From contig JAREIK010000812.1 in NCBI GenBank assembly GCA_029783825.1, positions 51,727-115,726 on the forward strand: DNA of 64,000 bases, written 5' to 3'. The DNA is from Sapria himalayana. Its lineage: Eukaryota; Streptophyta; Magnoliopsida; Malpighiales; Rafflesiaceae. The notes under the pieces are model-generated. The model had not been told where the DNA came from. It searched no databases and worked only from the letters and a program-made list of their open reading frames with translations. Positions 1-11,660 of this stretch are shown piece by piece. Within the stretch, counting starts at the first letter, position 1. The number at the start of each line of letters is the position of its first letter. A program made the position numbers and the translations under genes.

Positions 1-17
1 AATCATCTTATGCATTC

Positions 18-725
18 CTCACCAGCCACTATGTAGATTTTAACTGGACTATGAATAAAAAATTTTAGGATTCTCTGAGATTTTTCATCCTCATGATGGC
101 CCGGGTATTTTTGAGTGTATGGTAAAAATTTTTAGGGAATATAAAATTCAAAATAAAATTTTTAGTGTCACATTTGATAATGCATCAAATAATGGTGTAG
201 CGATTAACATGTTTGTTAGGAATATTAGAGATGCACCATTAGGAGAGATTTTTCATGTCAGATGCATGTATCACGTGATTAACCTGATTGTTCAAGCGGG
301 CATGACGATGTGTTCTCCCGCATTAGGTAATATACGTAATGCACTAAAATATATTTGCACTCCTCCCAGACAATAAGAGTTTGGTAGTCTTTGTTTGTCT
401 GCGAATCTTAAGAAGAAGAAATTAAAATCGGATGTGAGACATCGTTAGAATTACACATACCTGATGTTGGAATCATGTGTTGGATATGAACACGTAATAT
501 CTGACTACGTCAATAGTAAGAGTGATGAACTTATTATTGATGACACTGACAGGGATTCAATAATTTCATTTATAAAATTTTTGAAGATTTTTTATAACAC
601 GACGAACATGTGTTCGTCGGTTTATACGCCCACGACTTGCATTGTACTCTGGTGCATATGCAACATTAGTAGCATGCTTAGAAGTATCGAGCTAACCCGA
701 CACTTAGCCATATGGTTGCAAAGAT
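18..725 (+). pseudogene. hAT-family transposase pseudogene (RICESLEEPER-like), central part
   Basis: Conceptual translation gives the hAT core of plant BED-finger/RICESLEEPER transposases: LTSHYVDFNW near 18-47, then FSVTFDNASNNGVAI near 160-205 (the D of the DNAS motif is an expected catalytic aspartate), then FHVRCMYHVINLIVQ near 250-295 with the family CxxH motif, then NYTYLMLESCVGYE near 448-490 and the FLKIFYNTTNMCSS segment near 578-620. The reading frame shifts near position 60, a stop follows PPRQ at 374-376, and a further stop falls before NYTYLML where the family has a Trp-Asn. The BED finger, the N-terminal part and the C-terminal dimerisation domain with the catalytic glutamate are missing. 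Similarity fades after about 700. The element is dead; the DNA upstream of the window may hold its 5' half. Confidence 0.85.
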
Positions 726-948
726 GGAAACAAAAAAAATATAAATGGATAACTATCATTATCTATATTTTCATTCTTAACATAATTGTAAAAACAAAAT
801 AATTTACAAATATGCCAACTTCATTTATTTATATGAGTATGATGATAGTTATTTTAATATAAATATTAAAAAAGTAACTATTTGAATAAAATAGAAGCTC
901 ATATATTTAATTCATAATTTCATTTTACGCATTAATTTGCTTCACATG

Positions 949-998
949 CACACACACACACACACACACACGCACGCACACACACACACACACACACA
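949..998. repeat. (CA)n microsatellite
   Basis: About 50 bases of CA dinucleotide with two CG interruptions in the middle (cgcacgca). It is likely to be length-variable. Confidence 0.95.
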
Positions 999-1108
999 AA
1001 TATTTATTTTAAATATAAAGAATTTACAATATTTAATAATATTTGTACAATATATAATATTTTATTTTAATTAAATTTTCAAATTAAAAAAATTTTAAAT
1101 ACATTTAT

Positions 1109-1109
<1 letters not shown>

Positions 1110-1141
<32 letters not shown>
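1110..1141. repeat. Compound (AC)n(AT)n microsatellite
   Basis: Eleven AC units run directly into about five AT units. It accounts for the Cys/Val-rich C-terminus of the spurious reverse-strand frames here. Confidence 0.95.
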
Positions 1142-2500
1142 ATAGTTTCATGTGTAACTTTAAAAATGCATTGTGTATATATGTGTATGTGTGTGTCTGT
1201 GTGGCTGTACAATAGTATATGATTGCATACAAGTATATACACACTACTTTGAAAATGTAGATACATGTGTGAATATATACAAAAGTACAAAAATGTGTAT
1301 TGCTGATATATAATGTATAGTAATGTATATGGATGTATAAATGTGTGTGTGTGTAGGACAGTGTATATGAACATATATATTTATGCATATATATGTAAAT
1401 ATCAACATTAATTTTGAGAAGAAAAATATTTGAGTACATAAATATTAACATGTTCCACAAATTCGTGAGAGCAAGAGCAAAAAGTGACATTTTCATTCAA
1501 TACTTTGCCTCAACTATAAATAATCTCCCAACTATAATACTTTGCCTCAAAATTTGATCAGAGAACTACTTGCAATGATAATGTTTATTCAATACTACAT
1601 ATCATGGAGTTACATTTTCATTCAATACTATAATTTGTTCAAATAAAAAAATCTATCTAATATCTTCTTCAATAACCCTTCTATCTTCTTTTTCTAGTCT
1701 TGATATGCTACTTTCAATTTTGATTATACATTTCTTATCTAATATCTCTAGTTCAAATTATTGTAATAGTAAAATCCATCAAATTAATCTAGGCCTGACA
1801 TCTTTCTTTTCTATGAGATATTTGATTATAGAAAATTAAGTATATACTATGACTTTGGTTCCCACTAAATATGATATTAATTTTCCAAAAGAAAAGATTG
1901 CTGATACAAGTTCTTTCTCTATAGTGGTGTAATTTAATTGGGCATTTAAGTGTGTGTTGTTATCATAGTATATGATAACTATTTATAAATATTTGTATAA
2001 CTATATAAAACTCTTCATAATTTATATTTAACTATATTTATAACTATGTAAACTATTTTTATAACTATATTAATATCTATATATAACTATTTTTAAATTA
2101 TATAATATTTTATAACTATATGAGTAATTCTATATAATTATATTTTTAACAAAATATATCAAATGTATAATAATATATACCTATATATAATTATATTTTA
2201 CTAAATATATAAATTTAAAAATGTTATATATAACTATATCTTTAACTACATATATATTTATAATAATATGTGTATAACTATATATAAATATTTGTATAAC
2301 TATCTAAAACTCAATATAATTATATATAACTATATTTGTATCTATGTATACATATATGTATTCATATAATTAAATCTATATATTTATTTATAACTTTGTA
2401 TATATTTATGTATAACTACTCATAACTACTTGTATGAATATATCAATATATAATTATATGTTTAACTATATATAACTCTATTTTTAATTTTATATATTAT

Positions 2501-2517
2501 AGGTATAAGAATATATA
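2501..2517. repeat. Left flanking direct repeat of the ARF1 retrocopy
   Basis: AGGTATAAGAATATATA matches 3421-3437 with two mismatches and immediately precedes the non-repeat insert. This is the expected target-site duplication of L1-type retroposition. Confidence 0.8.
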
Positions 2518-3420
2518 AAGGTTGACCTCCCTCTCTGGTGACCATCTCTTGAGGTCTAATGATTACGTTTCTTTATCTCGTCAGATCACTTTACTGCCAT
2601 ACAATAGAGGGATTAAGATTTAGTGGAAGAAATGAGGTTTATGTTCACAAAGTTGTTTAGCATGCTGATTGTCAACAAGGAGATGAGGATTTTGATGCTA
2701 GGCCTTGATATTGGCGGTAAAACGAAAATTCTGTATTAGTTGAAGCTTGGTTAAATTATCACCGCAATTTCTACTTCTGTCTTCATTATAGAGACTATTG
2801 AATACAAAATTATTAATTTCACTGTGTAGGATCTTGGGGGTCAAGACAAGATTCACCCTTTCTAGAGAGATTACTTCCAAAATTCCTAATGTCTCATATT
2901 TATGGTGGAAAGCAATGACAGAGATCATGTTGTTGAAGCCAGAGATGAGTTGCATAGGATGCTAAATGAGGAAAAGCATCGAGATGCAGTTTTGTTGCTG
3001 TTTGCCAATAAGCAAGATCTTCCCAATGCAATGAAAGTAGCTGAAATTACTGACAAATTAGGACTTCACTCTCTTCACCAAAGCCATTGGCACATTCAGA
3101 GCACCTATGCTACTTCTGGCTAGGGCCTTTATGATGGTCTTGATTAGCTTTCTTATTACATTGCTAGCAAGTCATAAACAATTATAGCAGGATGAGACAA
3201 ACTTTGCTGACATATCATGATGTAGATCTAATCATTGCCTATTTTGCTTGAGTTTTGTTCTGTTATGTGGATGACATCATCTATTTCTAAGGGATTAAAA
3301 TTGTATTTATATTTATATATTGCATGCATGAAATATAAGACCGCATTTACTTTGTTCTGATCTGTTGTAAGCCAAACTTGTTTGTTTTCTGTTTTGTATC
3401 TTTTTGCCTTTGGATCCCAA
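2518..3420 (+). pseudogene. ARF1: Processed pseudogene of ADP-ribosylation factor 1 (ARF1 small GTPase)
   Basis: ARF1 is a myristoylated small GTPase that recruits coat proteins to Golgi membranes. A frame from the ATG at 2632 to the stop at 3175-3177 is 181 codons, exactly the usual ARF1 length, with no net frameshift and no intron. Visible pieces are [16 protein letters not shown] (P-loop, usual GLDAAGKT altered), DLGGQDKI (switch II), [23 protein letters not shown], and [11 protein letters not shown] (the NKQD guanine-specificity motif). Seven in-frame stops break it, three at positions where ARF has Trp (TGG to TAG) and two others at expected Gln/Glu codons, as in methylation-driven decay. 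The remaining insert would be 5' and 3' untranslated sequence; no clear poly(A) tail survives, only AAA at the right edge. Plant ARF genes have introns, so the intronless copy and the 17-bp flanking repeats indicate an mRNA-derived retrocopy inserted into the minisatellite. Confidence 0.95.
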
Positions 3421-3437
3421 AGGAATAAGAACATATA
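3421..3437. repeat. Right flanking direct repeat of the ARF1 retrocopy
   Basis: AGGAATAAGAACATATA matches 2501-2517 with two mismatches. Directly after it the minisatellite resumes with ACTATAAATAATTGTC. Related uninterrupted units near 62612-62650 and 63152-63190 run through the same junction without an insert. Confidence 0.8.
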
Positions 3438-5080
3438 ACTATAAATAATTGTCTTTGACTAAATATATAACTATAAAATATTATACATAACTATATTTAA
3501 AACTATAATTAACAACATATATTTAATATACATTTATATATATTAGTATATAAAAATGTATTTTACCATATATATACCTATAGATATCTATATGTATACA
3601 TATATAAAATTATAAAAAAATATATATATATATACCTACATGTATAAATATAAGTATAACTATATGTGTAACTATATGTTAAACACTTGTAATTATATTT
3701 ATAATTACATGTATAATAACATACAACATTATGTTTAACTATATGTGTATAATTATATATACATATTTGTATAACTATATGACACTCTATAAAATCAAAT
3801 ATAACTATATTTGCAACTATGTATACATATATGTAAATATATATATTTATTTATAACTTTATATATTTATGTATAACTATTTGTTTAAATATATTTAGAT
3901 ATAACTATATGTTTCACTTTACAAAAATATGTATAGCTATATATACTATATTTATAATAACATATACCTATAAATAATTGTATCTTTTTATATGTATAAC
4001 TATAAATGCTTTATACATAACTATATTTAAATATATAATTTACAACTTATATTTAATATACATTTGTATATATTAGTATATAAAAATGTATTTTACTATA
4101 TTTATACCTATACATAACTATATGTATAAATATATAAAAGTATATGAATAAATATATATACCTACATGAATAAATATAAATATAAGTCTAACTATATGTG
4201 TAATATATGTATAACCAATTGTAACTATATTTATAAATACATGTATACCAACATACAACATTATGTTTAATTATGTGTATAACTATATATAAATATTTGG
4301 AAACCTAAATAAAACATTATATAATTAAATATAACTATATTTTTAACTATATATATACATATATGTAAATCTTTTTATTTGTTTATAACTTTGTATATAT
4401 TTTTCTATAACTAAATATAACTACTCGTATGAATATATATATATATATATGACTAAATGTTTAATGCTATATACTTATAACTATATATATTATATGTATA
4501 ATAACATATAACTATAAATAATTCTATCTTACTATATGTATAACTATAAAAACTGTATACATAACTATATGTAAATATATAATTAACAAAATATATTTAA
4601 TATACATTTTTATATGTTAGTGTAAAAAATGTATTTTAGTATATCCATAACTATACATAACTATATCTATAAATATATGAAATTATATGATAAAATATAT
4701 ATACATACATGTATAAATATAAGTTTAACTATATGTGTAGCTATATGTATAACCACATGTAACTATATTTATAATTATATGTATAAAATCATACAACATA
4801 ATGTTTAACTATATGTGTATAACTATATATAAATATTAGTATAACTATAAAAAACTTTATATAAATAAATATAACTTTATATTTAATTATGTATACATAT
4901 ATGTATACATATATGTATACATATATGTAAATCTACATAATTATTTATAACTCTGTATACATTTATGTATATCTACTTATAACTACTTGTATGCATATAT
5001 CTATATATAACTATATGTTTAAATTTATGTAACTATTTATAACTACATTTACTATATGTATACTAACATATAATTATATA

Positions 5081-5344
5081 TGGGATAATACTAATTTTTT
5101 GCACTAACTTGAAATTAAATGACAAAAAATAAAATATCAACAAAATGTAAGCACAATGCATGAGTTTGTCTTTGGTAAGGCTCATATATGGTATAATAAA
5201 AATAAGGGTCATACTATTAATTAATCCCAACCCTAGGGTTTTAGGCTCATATATGAACTTATGTATGACAAAAGATGTAATATTTGATAGGATTTTACCG
5301 ATTTTTTTTTTCTTTTATGTAATTCCTCATTCTAACACTGCATT
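5081..5344. other. Low-copy flank shared with the right end of the window
   Basis: From the end of the minisatellite to the CT tract this stretch aligns by eye with 63711-63960, including shared words such as ATGACAAAAGATGTAATAT and CCTCATTCTAACACT. No gene is seen. An inverted telo-box-like AACCCTAGGGTTTT lies near 5230. The shared flank implies that both places are copies of one larger element. Confidence 0.75.
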
Positions 5345-5705
5345 CTCTATGTGTCTCTCTCTCCCTCTCTAATTCTTTCTATGTCACTCTCTTCCACTTT
5401 TTATTCATGTGTCACTCTCTCTCTCTCTCTCTTGTTATTTTGTTTCTCACTCTTCTTTCTTGTTTGTTCTCTCTCTCTCTCTCCCTCCCTCTCTCCCTCT
5501 CCCTCTCTCCCTCTCTCTCTCCCTTTCTCTCCCTTTTGCCATTTCTCTTTCCCCCTCTCTCCCCCTTTCTCTCTCTCCCCCTCTCCCCCTTTCTCTCTCT
5601 CCCCCTCTCCCCTTTCTCTCCCTCTCTCTCTTTCCCCATCTCTCCATTTCTCGGCCTCTCTCTCTCTCCCTCCCCACCTTCTCTCTCTCTCTCTCTCTCA
5701 CTCTC
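5345..5705. repeat. Polypyrimidine (CT)n-rich low-complexity tract
   Basis: About 360 bases of TC, TCC and TCCC repeats with almost no purines on the plus strand. The overlapping Ser/Leu/Pro frames on one strand and Glu/Arg frames on the other are artefacts of the composition. The paralogous site at the window end (63962 onward) also starts a CT tract, so the tract is part of the element. The reverse CACTA copy lacks an equivalent tract at the corresponding place. Confidence 0.95.
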
Positions 5706-5719
5706 CCCCTTCAAACTTT

Positions 5720-5998
5720 AAATGTCAATCTTTTTTGCTTTCTTTTCTTGTGCATTATCATATTTTGCTCCCTTTATCTAGTATTACCATGATATCTATT
5801 AATCTTTATCATGCTAAAAATTGCTTTATCTATTCATGTAGATTCTGCTAATGCAGTGCCTCAATATTCATGATATTTAATTTTTAAATATTCATTTGTA
5901 AGTAAATTTATTTAATTATTAGTATATTTTGAAGTAATAAAATGTTTAAATAAAATTAATGATTGAGCATTATTTTTTTGAAAATAAAACAGGGAAAA
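5720..5998 (+). promoter_or_regulatory. Leader of the forward CACTA TNP2 gene with 5'UTR intron
   Basis: This stretch aligns with the reverse complement of 31433-31690 (for example CATGATATCTATTAATCTTT is shared), while DNA further upstream does not. An intron-like segment at 5898-5992 starts GTAAGTA and ends ACAG six bases before the ATG at 5999. The reverse copy has a 95-bp segment of the same length with GTAAGTA and TAG at the same place. Conservation in both copies supports a real 5'UTR intron in the ancestral gene. Confidence 0.6.
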
Positions 5999-8900
5999 AT
6001 GAGTTCAGATCATCATTGGATATACAGATGGTTTATGAATTGAATTTTGAATAATGATTTTTGGAGTGGGCTTGAAACTTTCATCAAATTTACATGTAGT
6101 CAATCGAGATGGATGGATGGATAAAAAATTAAGTATCCATGTAATCATTGCAAGTGTAAGAATATCCCTTTTCATGATGCAAATAATATAAGATACCATT
6201 TGGCAAAATATGGCTTTGTTTCAAATTATTTTATTTGGATTTATCATGGGAAAAGTACAATGGCTCTAAACATTGACAAAAAAGTGGGTATTGAATCATT
6301 TTCTTGGAGTGAAGATTCATCAAACACATACCATAGAATGATCACGGAAGCTACTGGTGCTAAATTCAATATGGATTACATGGATGAACCACCTAATCCT
6401 GAATCTCTGAATTTTTATGAAATTCTTAAAGTAGATAAAGAGTTGTGACCTGGTTGTAAAACACATTTGCAATTATCACTCGTGGCTCAACTTATGAGCA
6501 TTAAGACCGAAAATCATATGTCTAAGAAGTTATTTGATCAAGTGAGAAAACTGGAGAAGGAGATTATTCCAAATAATAATTTGATTACTAATAACTTTTA
6601 CAACACTAAGAAGTTACTAATAGGAATGGGTGTACCTATAAAAAAATTGATTGTTGGTTCAATGGATATATGTTATATTGGGATGGTGATAGTGATTTAA
6701 TTAGCTGTAAGTTTTGTTATCATCCTTAATTAAAGAAGGCATCTTGTGCTGTAGATACGTGACAAATTGAAAGTTGCATTTAAGAAGATTTATTATTTTC
6801 TATTAATTCATCTATTAAAAAGACTATATGCACCAAATACTACAGAACATGATATGAGGTGACTTCTGAGCATGAGATTGAAGAATGGATAATGCATCAT
6901 CCATTAAATTCACTTGCTTGGAAGCATTTTAATTATATACATCAAAATTTTACAGCTAGTGTCGAAATGTGAGATTGGGTCTCTACATAGATGGATTTCA
7001 GCAATTTTGGCAATTTCGACAACAGTATTCAACATGGAAAGTGATAGATATGCCTTATAACTTGCCTCCATGGTTGTGTATGAAGGAGAAATATATGTTT
7101 TTGTCAATATTAGTTCTAGGAACAAAAAATTCAAAAGGCATGCTCGATGTTTTCTTACAGCCTCTTATTGCAATGTTTAATCATTTGTGGGATGTTGGCA
7201 TGAATACATATGATATCTCAAAAAAGAAAAATTTCATTATGCGGGTGAGCCTTATGTGGATGATAAGTTACTTTCTCGCATATTCAATGTTGTCTAGCTG
7301 GAGTACTATAGGATGATTCGCATGCCTATATTGCATTACAAATTTTGATGCATTTACCATCAAATTTAGTGGTAAACAGTTATGGTTTGATAACTACCAT
7401 AAGTTTCTACCTACAGATCATCCATTTCAAAGAAATGAAACTGCATTTCGAAAAAAATAAAATTGTGATGACAGTTGCACTAGCAGTTCATTTAGGAGAT
7501 GATATTATGATAGAGATTTAGAGTTTGAGTTTGAAGAATGTAACTGAAAAGGATACTACTAGGAGTAATGGACCAATAGGCAAATTATTTGGCTGGAGGA
7601 AATGTAGTGTATTTTGGGACTTACCCTATTGGAAGTCCAATTTTATTCGTCATAACATAGATGTAATGCATATTGAAAAAAATATATGTTTTAACATTGT
7701 TTTAAACACTATCCTTAATGTATACGAAAAAACAAAACACTTTAAAATCAAGATAAGAGCTGAATGATTATCTGTTGGTGTCCTGAATTGAAACAAAATG
7801 AGACAACAAGTATTTTCCCTAAAGCTTGCTACACACTTGATAAGAAGTCAAGACTGATATTATGTGAATAGGTTAAAAATTTGAAATTCCTTGATGGATA
7901 TGTGTCAAATATGGGTAGATGCATGGATATGAAGAATCTTAAGTTATTTGGAAAGAAAAATCATGACTATCATGTATTTATGTAGAGATTAATACTAATT
8001 GCTTTACATGAATTACTTCCCCTAAGTGTTTGGAAGGTCCTTATAGAACTTAGTTTATCTTTCAAATAGCTAACTGCAGTCACAATCAAAATAGATGACA
8101 TGGTGAGGATGGAGAATGACATTCCACTTATTATTTGTAAGCTTGAATGGATATTCCCATTGTTTTTTTTGACTAAATAGAGCATTTGCTAATCCAATTG
8201 GCATATGAAGCAAGAATAGCAGGCCTAGTGCAATATAGGTGGATGTATCATTTTGAAAGGAAAATACATAAAATTTGTTGTGTTTTATTATTTCATACAT
8301 AAAGTAATATTATAATTTAATATAACTGAAACCTACCATTTATGGTTGTAGGTATCTTCGTAAGTTGGAATTGAATGTTAGAAACAAGGCAAAATTTGAA
8401 GGTTCAATTTGCAATGCATATTTAGTAGAAGAAGCATCATCATTTTGTTCTTATTATTTTGAGGATACTGTCAATTCAAAGAATAGAAATGTGCCTCAGA
8501 ATGATGAAGGTCATGTGATGGTAGAAGATGATTCTATGGACAAACTATCTATCTGCAAGCACCCTAGAAGAGTATTTGGAAGAGCAATGAAAAGATGTAT
8601 GACAAATGAAGAGTACAAAGTAACCCGGAGCTATGTTTTACTTATTTCTGAGTAGGATGCACCATATATTGATTATATATACCCAAAATGGTTGCAAGTT
8701 TAATCATAGTTTAGTTTTATCTTTAATAGGAATTATTAAAAATTGATATACATTTTCTCTATCTTTTTATATTTGTGTAATATTTATGTTGAGCAATTAA
8801 AATATCGGCAACCTATAATTTCCAGCAATGATGTCAATTATATGCTAGAAATTAAATTTGCAAATTGTTTCAAAAATTATGTGAGAATTTTTAAGTTTTA

Positions 8901-9701
8901 AATTTTTGAATTATTTAATTTATTAGTATCTTTTATTTTTTAATATCATTTTTCTAATTTATGTCATATGCATTAGATACTTCAAATGGAGATTCAAATA
9001 TATTCATTTAGAATCTAAGTAAATGCCTGTTTAGATATGTGACAACCTATCCTGGGTATTTTGTTAAAGAATATAAATTTCACATAGATCGGCATAGTTC
9101 TTCTAAAAAAACAATGAATATTAGTGTATGCATTGAAGGCTCAGGTTATAATGTAGATGAGATTAATTATTATGGTCAACTCAACGAAGTTTTTGAGTTG
9201 GAGTATCCTGGACTCGAAAATAATAAGATAGTATTATTTAAGTGCGATTGGTTTGATCCTACATGAAATGTGGGCACAAAGATTCATTCAAATTATAAAC
9301 TAGTGGATGTTAACCATAAATATAGATATAATCAATATTAGGTATTTATTATGGTAGTTCAAGCTACTCACGTATATTATTGTACATATCTAAGTTTATC
9401 TCATGATCAGAGTGATTGGTGGGTGATTTGAAAAATCAAAGCTCGATCAAATTTTGAATAACTAACATATCAACAAAGAATTACAGACTTAGATATTGCA
9501 CTAATATTCCATAAAGATGACATAAATAATATTGAGCCTATGCATGTAGATGAAGATCTAGAAAATTTATGTGACTTAAATGGTGGTCTAATAGTAATTG
9601 AAGATGATAAATTTCTATCTAAAGATGAGTTCGAACTTCTATCAGAATTAGATGAAATATCAGAAGATCCTTTAGAGGATGATAGTGATGCCGATAATTA
9701 A
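5999..9701 (+). pseudogene. CACTA (En/Spm) TNP2-type transposase pseudogene, forward copy
   Basis: TNP2 is the DDE-type transposase that cuts CACTA termini. In order: a transposase-associated domain at 5999-6260 (WMDG*KIKYPCNHCKCKNIPFHD, cysteine pattern kept); a middle region at 6410-6690; the tnp2 core at about 6840-7780 with DMPYNLPPWLCMKEKYMFLSILV, DVFLQPL, KKKNFIMRVSLMWMISYF and PYWKSNFIRHNIDVMHIEKNICFN; a DUF4218 domain at about 7950-8530 with LIQLAYEARIAGLVQYRWMYHFER, an intron, then VRNKAKFEGSICNAYLVEEASSFCSYYFE; a DUF4216 domain at about 9040-9290 with EYPGLENNKIVLFKCDWFDPT; and an acidic tail ending DSDADN before the stop at 9699-9701. Many stops and frameshifts break it (for example at 6445-6447 and 7315-7317). 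It matches the reverse copy at 27757-31427 along its whole length. Confidence 0.92.
8260..8351 (+). other. Intron of TNP2 with decayed donor site
   Basis: The protein similarity is interrupted between MYHFER and YLRKLELNVRNK by 92 bases ending GGTTGTAG. The donor reads GA instead of GT. The reverse copy has a 91-bp segment at the same point (29074-29164) with an intact GT donor but CG instead of AG at the acceptor, so each copy keeps one of the two splice signals. Confidence 0.7.
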
Positions 9702-9765
9702 ACTGTTATAATTTTATTATAATATTAAACAATCAGAGACTTTCTATATTTTGTTGAAATCTATC

Positions 9766-11660
9766 GGTGTGTTTTATTGTACAATGCATGCTTGTTCACC
9801 ATATCCAGACTTCAACATCAAAATCACCATTTTCATTTCTATCACCATCATCATCATTGAGACCTCTACTATCACTTGTATTAGATATAAGCTACCACCC
9901 ATTATGCTTCATGCACACACTTTTGATCCATCTCTATCTTCTACACTACATTTTACACTGATAGTTCCCTCATTTACAAAACCAATGATATCATCAAATA
10001 CTGTGCCTTCCTTTGTAGTCAGTGCAAAGTTAGTAATTGAGATTGTGGTTGGGAGGTAAAAGAAATATGTAAAAATGACTTGAAAAAAAAATTGATGTTA
10101 CTGTCAGGGGTTTTTTTATATTCTTATGGTTTATTTGTTTTCAATGTTATTTATTTACTTATATAGTTTTATTCTATCTCACAAGTATTTGACTATAATT
10201 ACAAAGTCTTTCAAGAAAATGACTAATTCTAAAGCATTCTTCTAGAAGAAAGTTTCTGAATCGAGAAAATAGTCTTATTTTAAAGACTTTTAGGTATAAG
10301 TTACAAAACAGAAGCATTGAAAAATAAGTATCTAATTACTTAACTATTATGTTGGTTATTATTCAAGCAATAAATAATTTTGTTATTATTATTAATATAA
10401 ATTCTTTTGTGATTTTTCTGTATATAGAATCAATGCACATGGACACCCAAATTTGACAGAAAGATAAAGTCATTATGGGAGATCAAAGCTGCTCAATGGT
10501 ATTCTGATTTTGTTTATAGATTGAAGAATATGAAAGAAAGGCTTGATTTTATATCCTAGGATGATTGGCCCGAGTGACTTAAGTATTGGGAGGAGCCAGA
10601 TGTGAAGAAAAAATCAGATATTGCTAGTAAAAATTGATGAAGTGAGGTAGCTGGACACGATACAGGAATCTATTGACACACAGGACGGTCAAAGTCAAGC
10701 ATTGAGCACACTCGAGATTTGGTACAATTTTAAAATTTTGAACATTTATATATTTATAGGTTGTCCTAATAGTCCAATAAATTAAATCGCTCCATGGTTT
10801 TATTAATTTTGTTAAATTTTTTGATCATTTGTTTTTTTATAACTTAAAAAATATATATTATATGCTGGTGAATTAGATCGACATCATAATTTTTATGAGA
10901 TTTTCAGGAAGATTCATGTGAAGAAAGTGAATGGTCAGTTTGTTGACAACAAGTTTTAAATGATTGATCTAAGAATTTGTCACATTAATAATATTTTATA
11001 ATACTACATAACATTTTGAAATTTGTTTGGGATGCAAAATATTTATTTTATTTTATGTATATCTAGAATAGTATTTTTCTCTATTTTATCTCAGGAACTA
11101 ATGGAGGAACGTGTGACAACTACTCATCAACAAGTTTAGGTTTTTATGAATTTTCAACTAATAGAGGTCGTAAGAAGCAGTGAGTGTACGGCATCGACTC
11201 AAAGAGAGTCGCTTTTTGTTGTAGCAGTTGTGCTTCTAATTTATATGTCTCATCAAGGTGGATGAGTCGGTCGAACAACAAGCAATAGAAACAAATGAAC
11301 ATATTGTAGTTATGGAGATTGAAATTAAAAAGAAGGATGAGCATATATCTCATTTGAAGGAAAAAAAATATGAAATTAAAGAAAAGAAGGATGGCAGTAT
11401 ACTAATTTGAAAGAAGAAATGCAGAAAATGAAAGAAGAGAAGGAGGAGTAGATTACTTATTTGATGGAAGAAATGCAAGAATAAAGAAATAAATGATGAG
11501 ATGAAAGAAATAGAGAATGTAATGCAATAGAAAATGTCTTATATGGAGTCACAGTTAGCTGCATTGATGCAACAAATAGCCTTCCAAGATCCAACTACAA
11601 AACCTCACAGGAGATGCTAGCACAAAATTTCCTACTAATTATGAGGATGATTTCGTATGA
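9766..11660 (+). pseudogene. Second CACTA gene (Transposase_24-like, TNPA-type) pseudogene, forward copy
   Basis: In En/Spm-type elements the second product binds subterminal repeats. Here the first exon region (about 9780-10060) matches the reverse copy by DNA but has lost its glycine-rich start. A second block at 10430-10730 contains broken pieces resembling KSDIASKN..SEVAG..TG and GRSKSSIEHTRDLVQF, as in plant Transposase_24 proteins. A third block at 10865-10960 reads FYEIFRKIHVKKVNGQFVDN (family pattern ELF..TH.KK.G.FVD). A fourth at 11095-11640 begins ELMEERVTTTHQQV and continues as a Lys/Glu-rich coiled coil with QKMSYMESQLAALMQQIAFQDP-like sequence. Stops and frameshifts are numerous. 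It lies directly downstream of TNP2 on the same strand. Confidence 0.8.

Larger units (their letters stand above)
726..1966. other. AT-rich intergenic spacer, no gene seen
   Basis: Apart from two CA/TA microsatellites and a loose TG-rich patch near 1170-1380, nothing coding is recognisable. The open frames on the reverse strand at 1095-1496 are TG/TA-rich low-complexity translations without family resemblance and are not called. Possible remnants of the hAT 3' end may lie at the left edge but cannot be shown. Confidence 0.6.
1967..5080. repeat. AT-rich minisatellite block 1, period near 540 bp
   Basis: Built from short TATAACTATAT-like words arranged in a longer unit. The anchor atttaatatacatt recurs at 3521, 4051 and 4594, giving spacings of 530 and 543 bp. 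The same unit also carries a conserved GGTATAAGAAC...ATAATTGTCTTTGAC stretch. The block is split by the ARF1 retrocopy at 2518-3420. Related blocks occur inverted at 33140-35355 and in the same orientation at 62325-63710. In two cases the block lies upstream of a TNP2 gene, so it probably belongs to the 5' part of this CACTA family rather than to the host. Confidence 0.85.

Noticed and set aside
1095..1496. 133- and 89-residue reverse-strand frames
   Set aside because: They translate TG/TA microsatellite sequence (Tyr, Ile, His, Thr, Val runs) and match no family.
5228..5245. Telomere-like AACCCTAGGGTTTT
   Set aside because: One inverted telo-box pair, not an array; common by chance in plant DNA.
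5333..5344. CACTGCATTCTCT and 63948 CACTACATTCTCT as left CACTA termini
   Set aside because: They do not match the reverse complement of the recognised right end (CACTATAAAAAATTC), and no opposing partner or 3-bp duplication is visible.
5351..5851. Ser/Leu/Pro-rich 166-residue frame and Glu/Arg-rich reverse frames
   Set aside because: They are products of the polypyrimidine tract; all frames are open on both strands because the composition lacks stop codons.
6005..6199. Reverse-strand frames within the TNP2 regions (also near 6910-7134, 7970-8300)
   Set aside because: Antisense shadows of the TNP2 pseudogene.
9751..10059. 102-residue plus-strand frame as an independent gene
   Set aside because: DNA alignment with the reverse element shows it is the decayed first exon region of the CACTA second gene.
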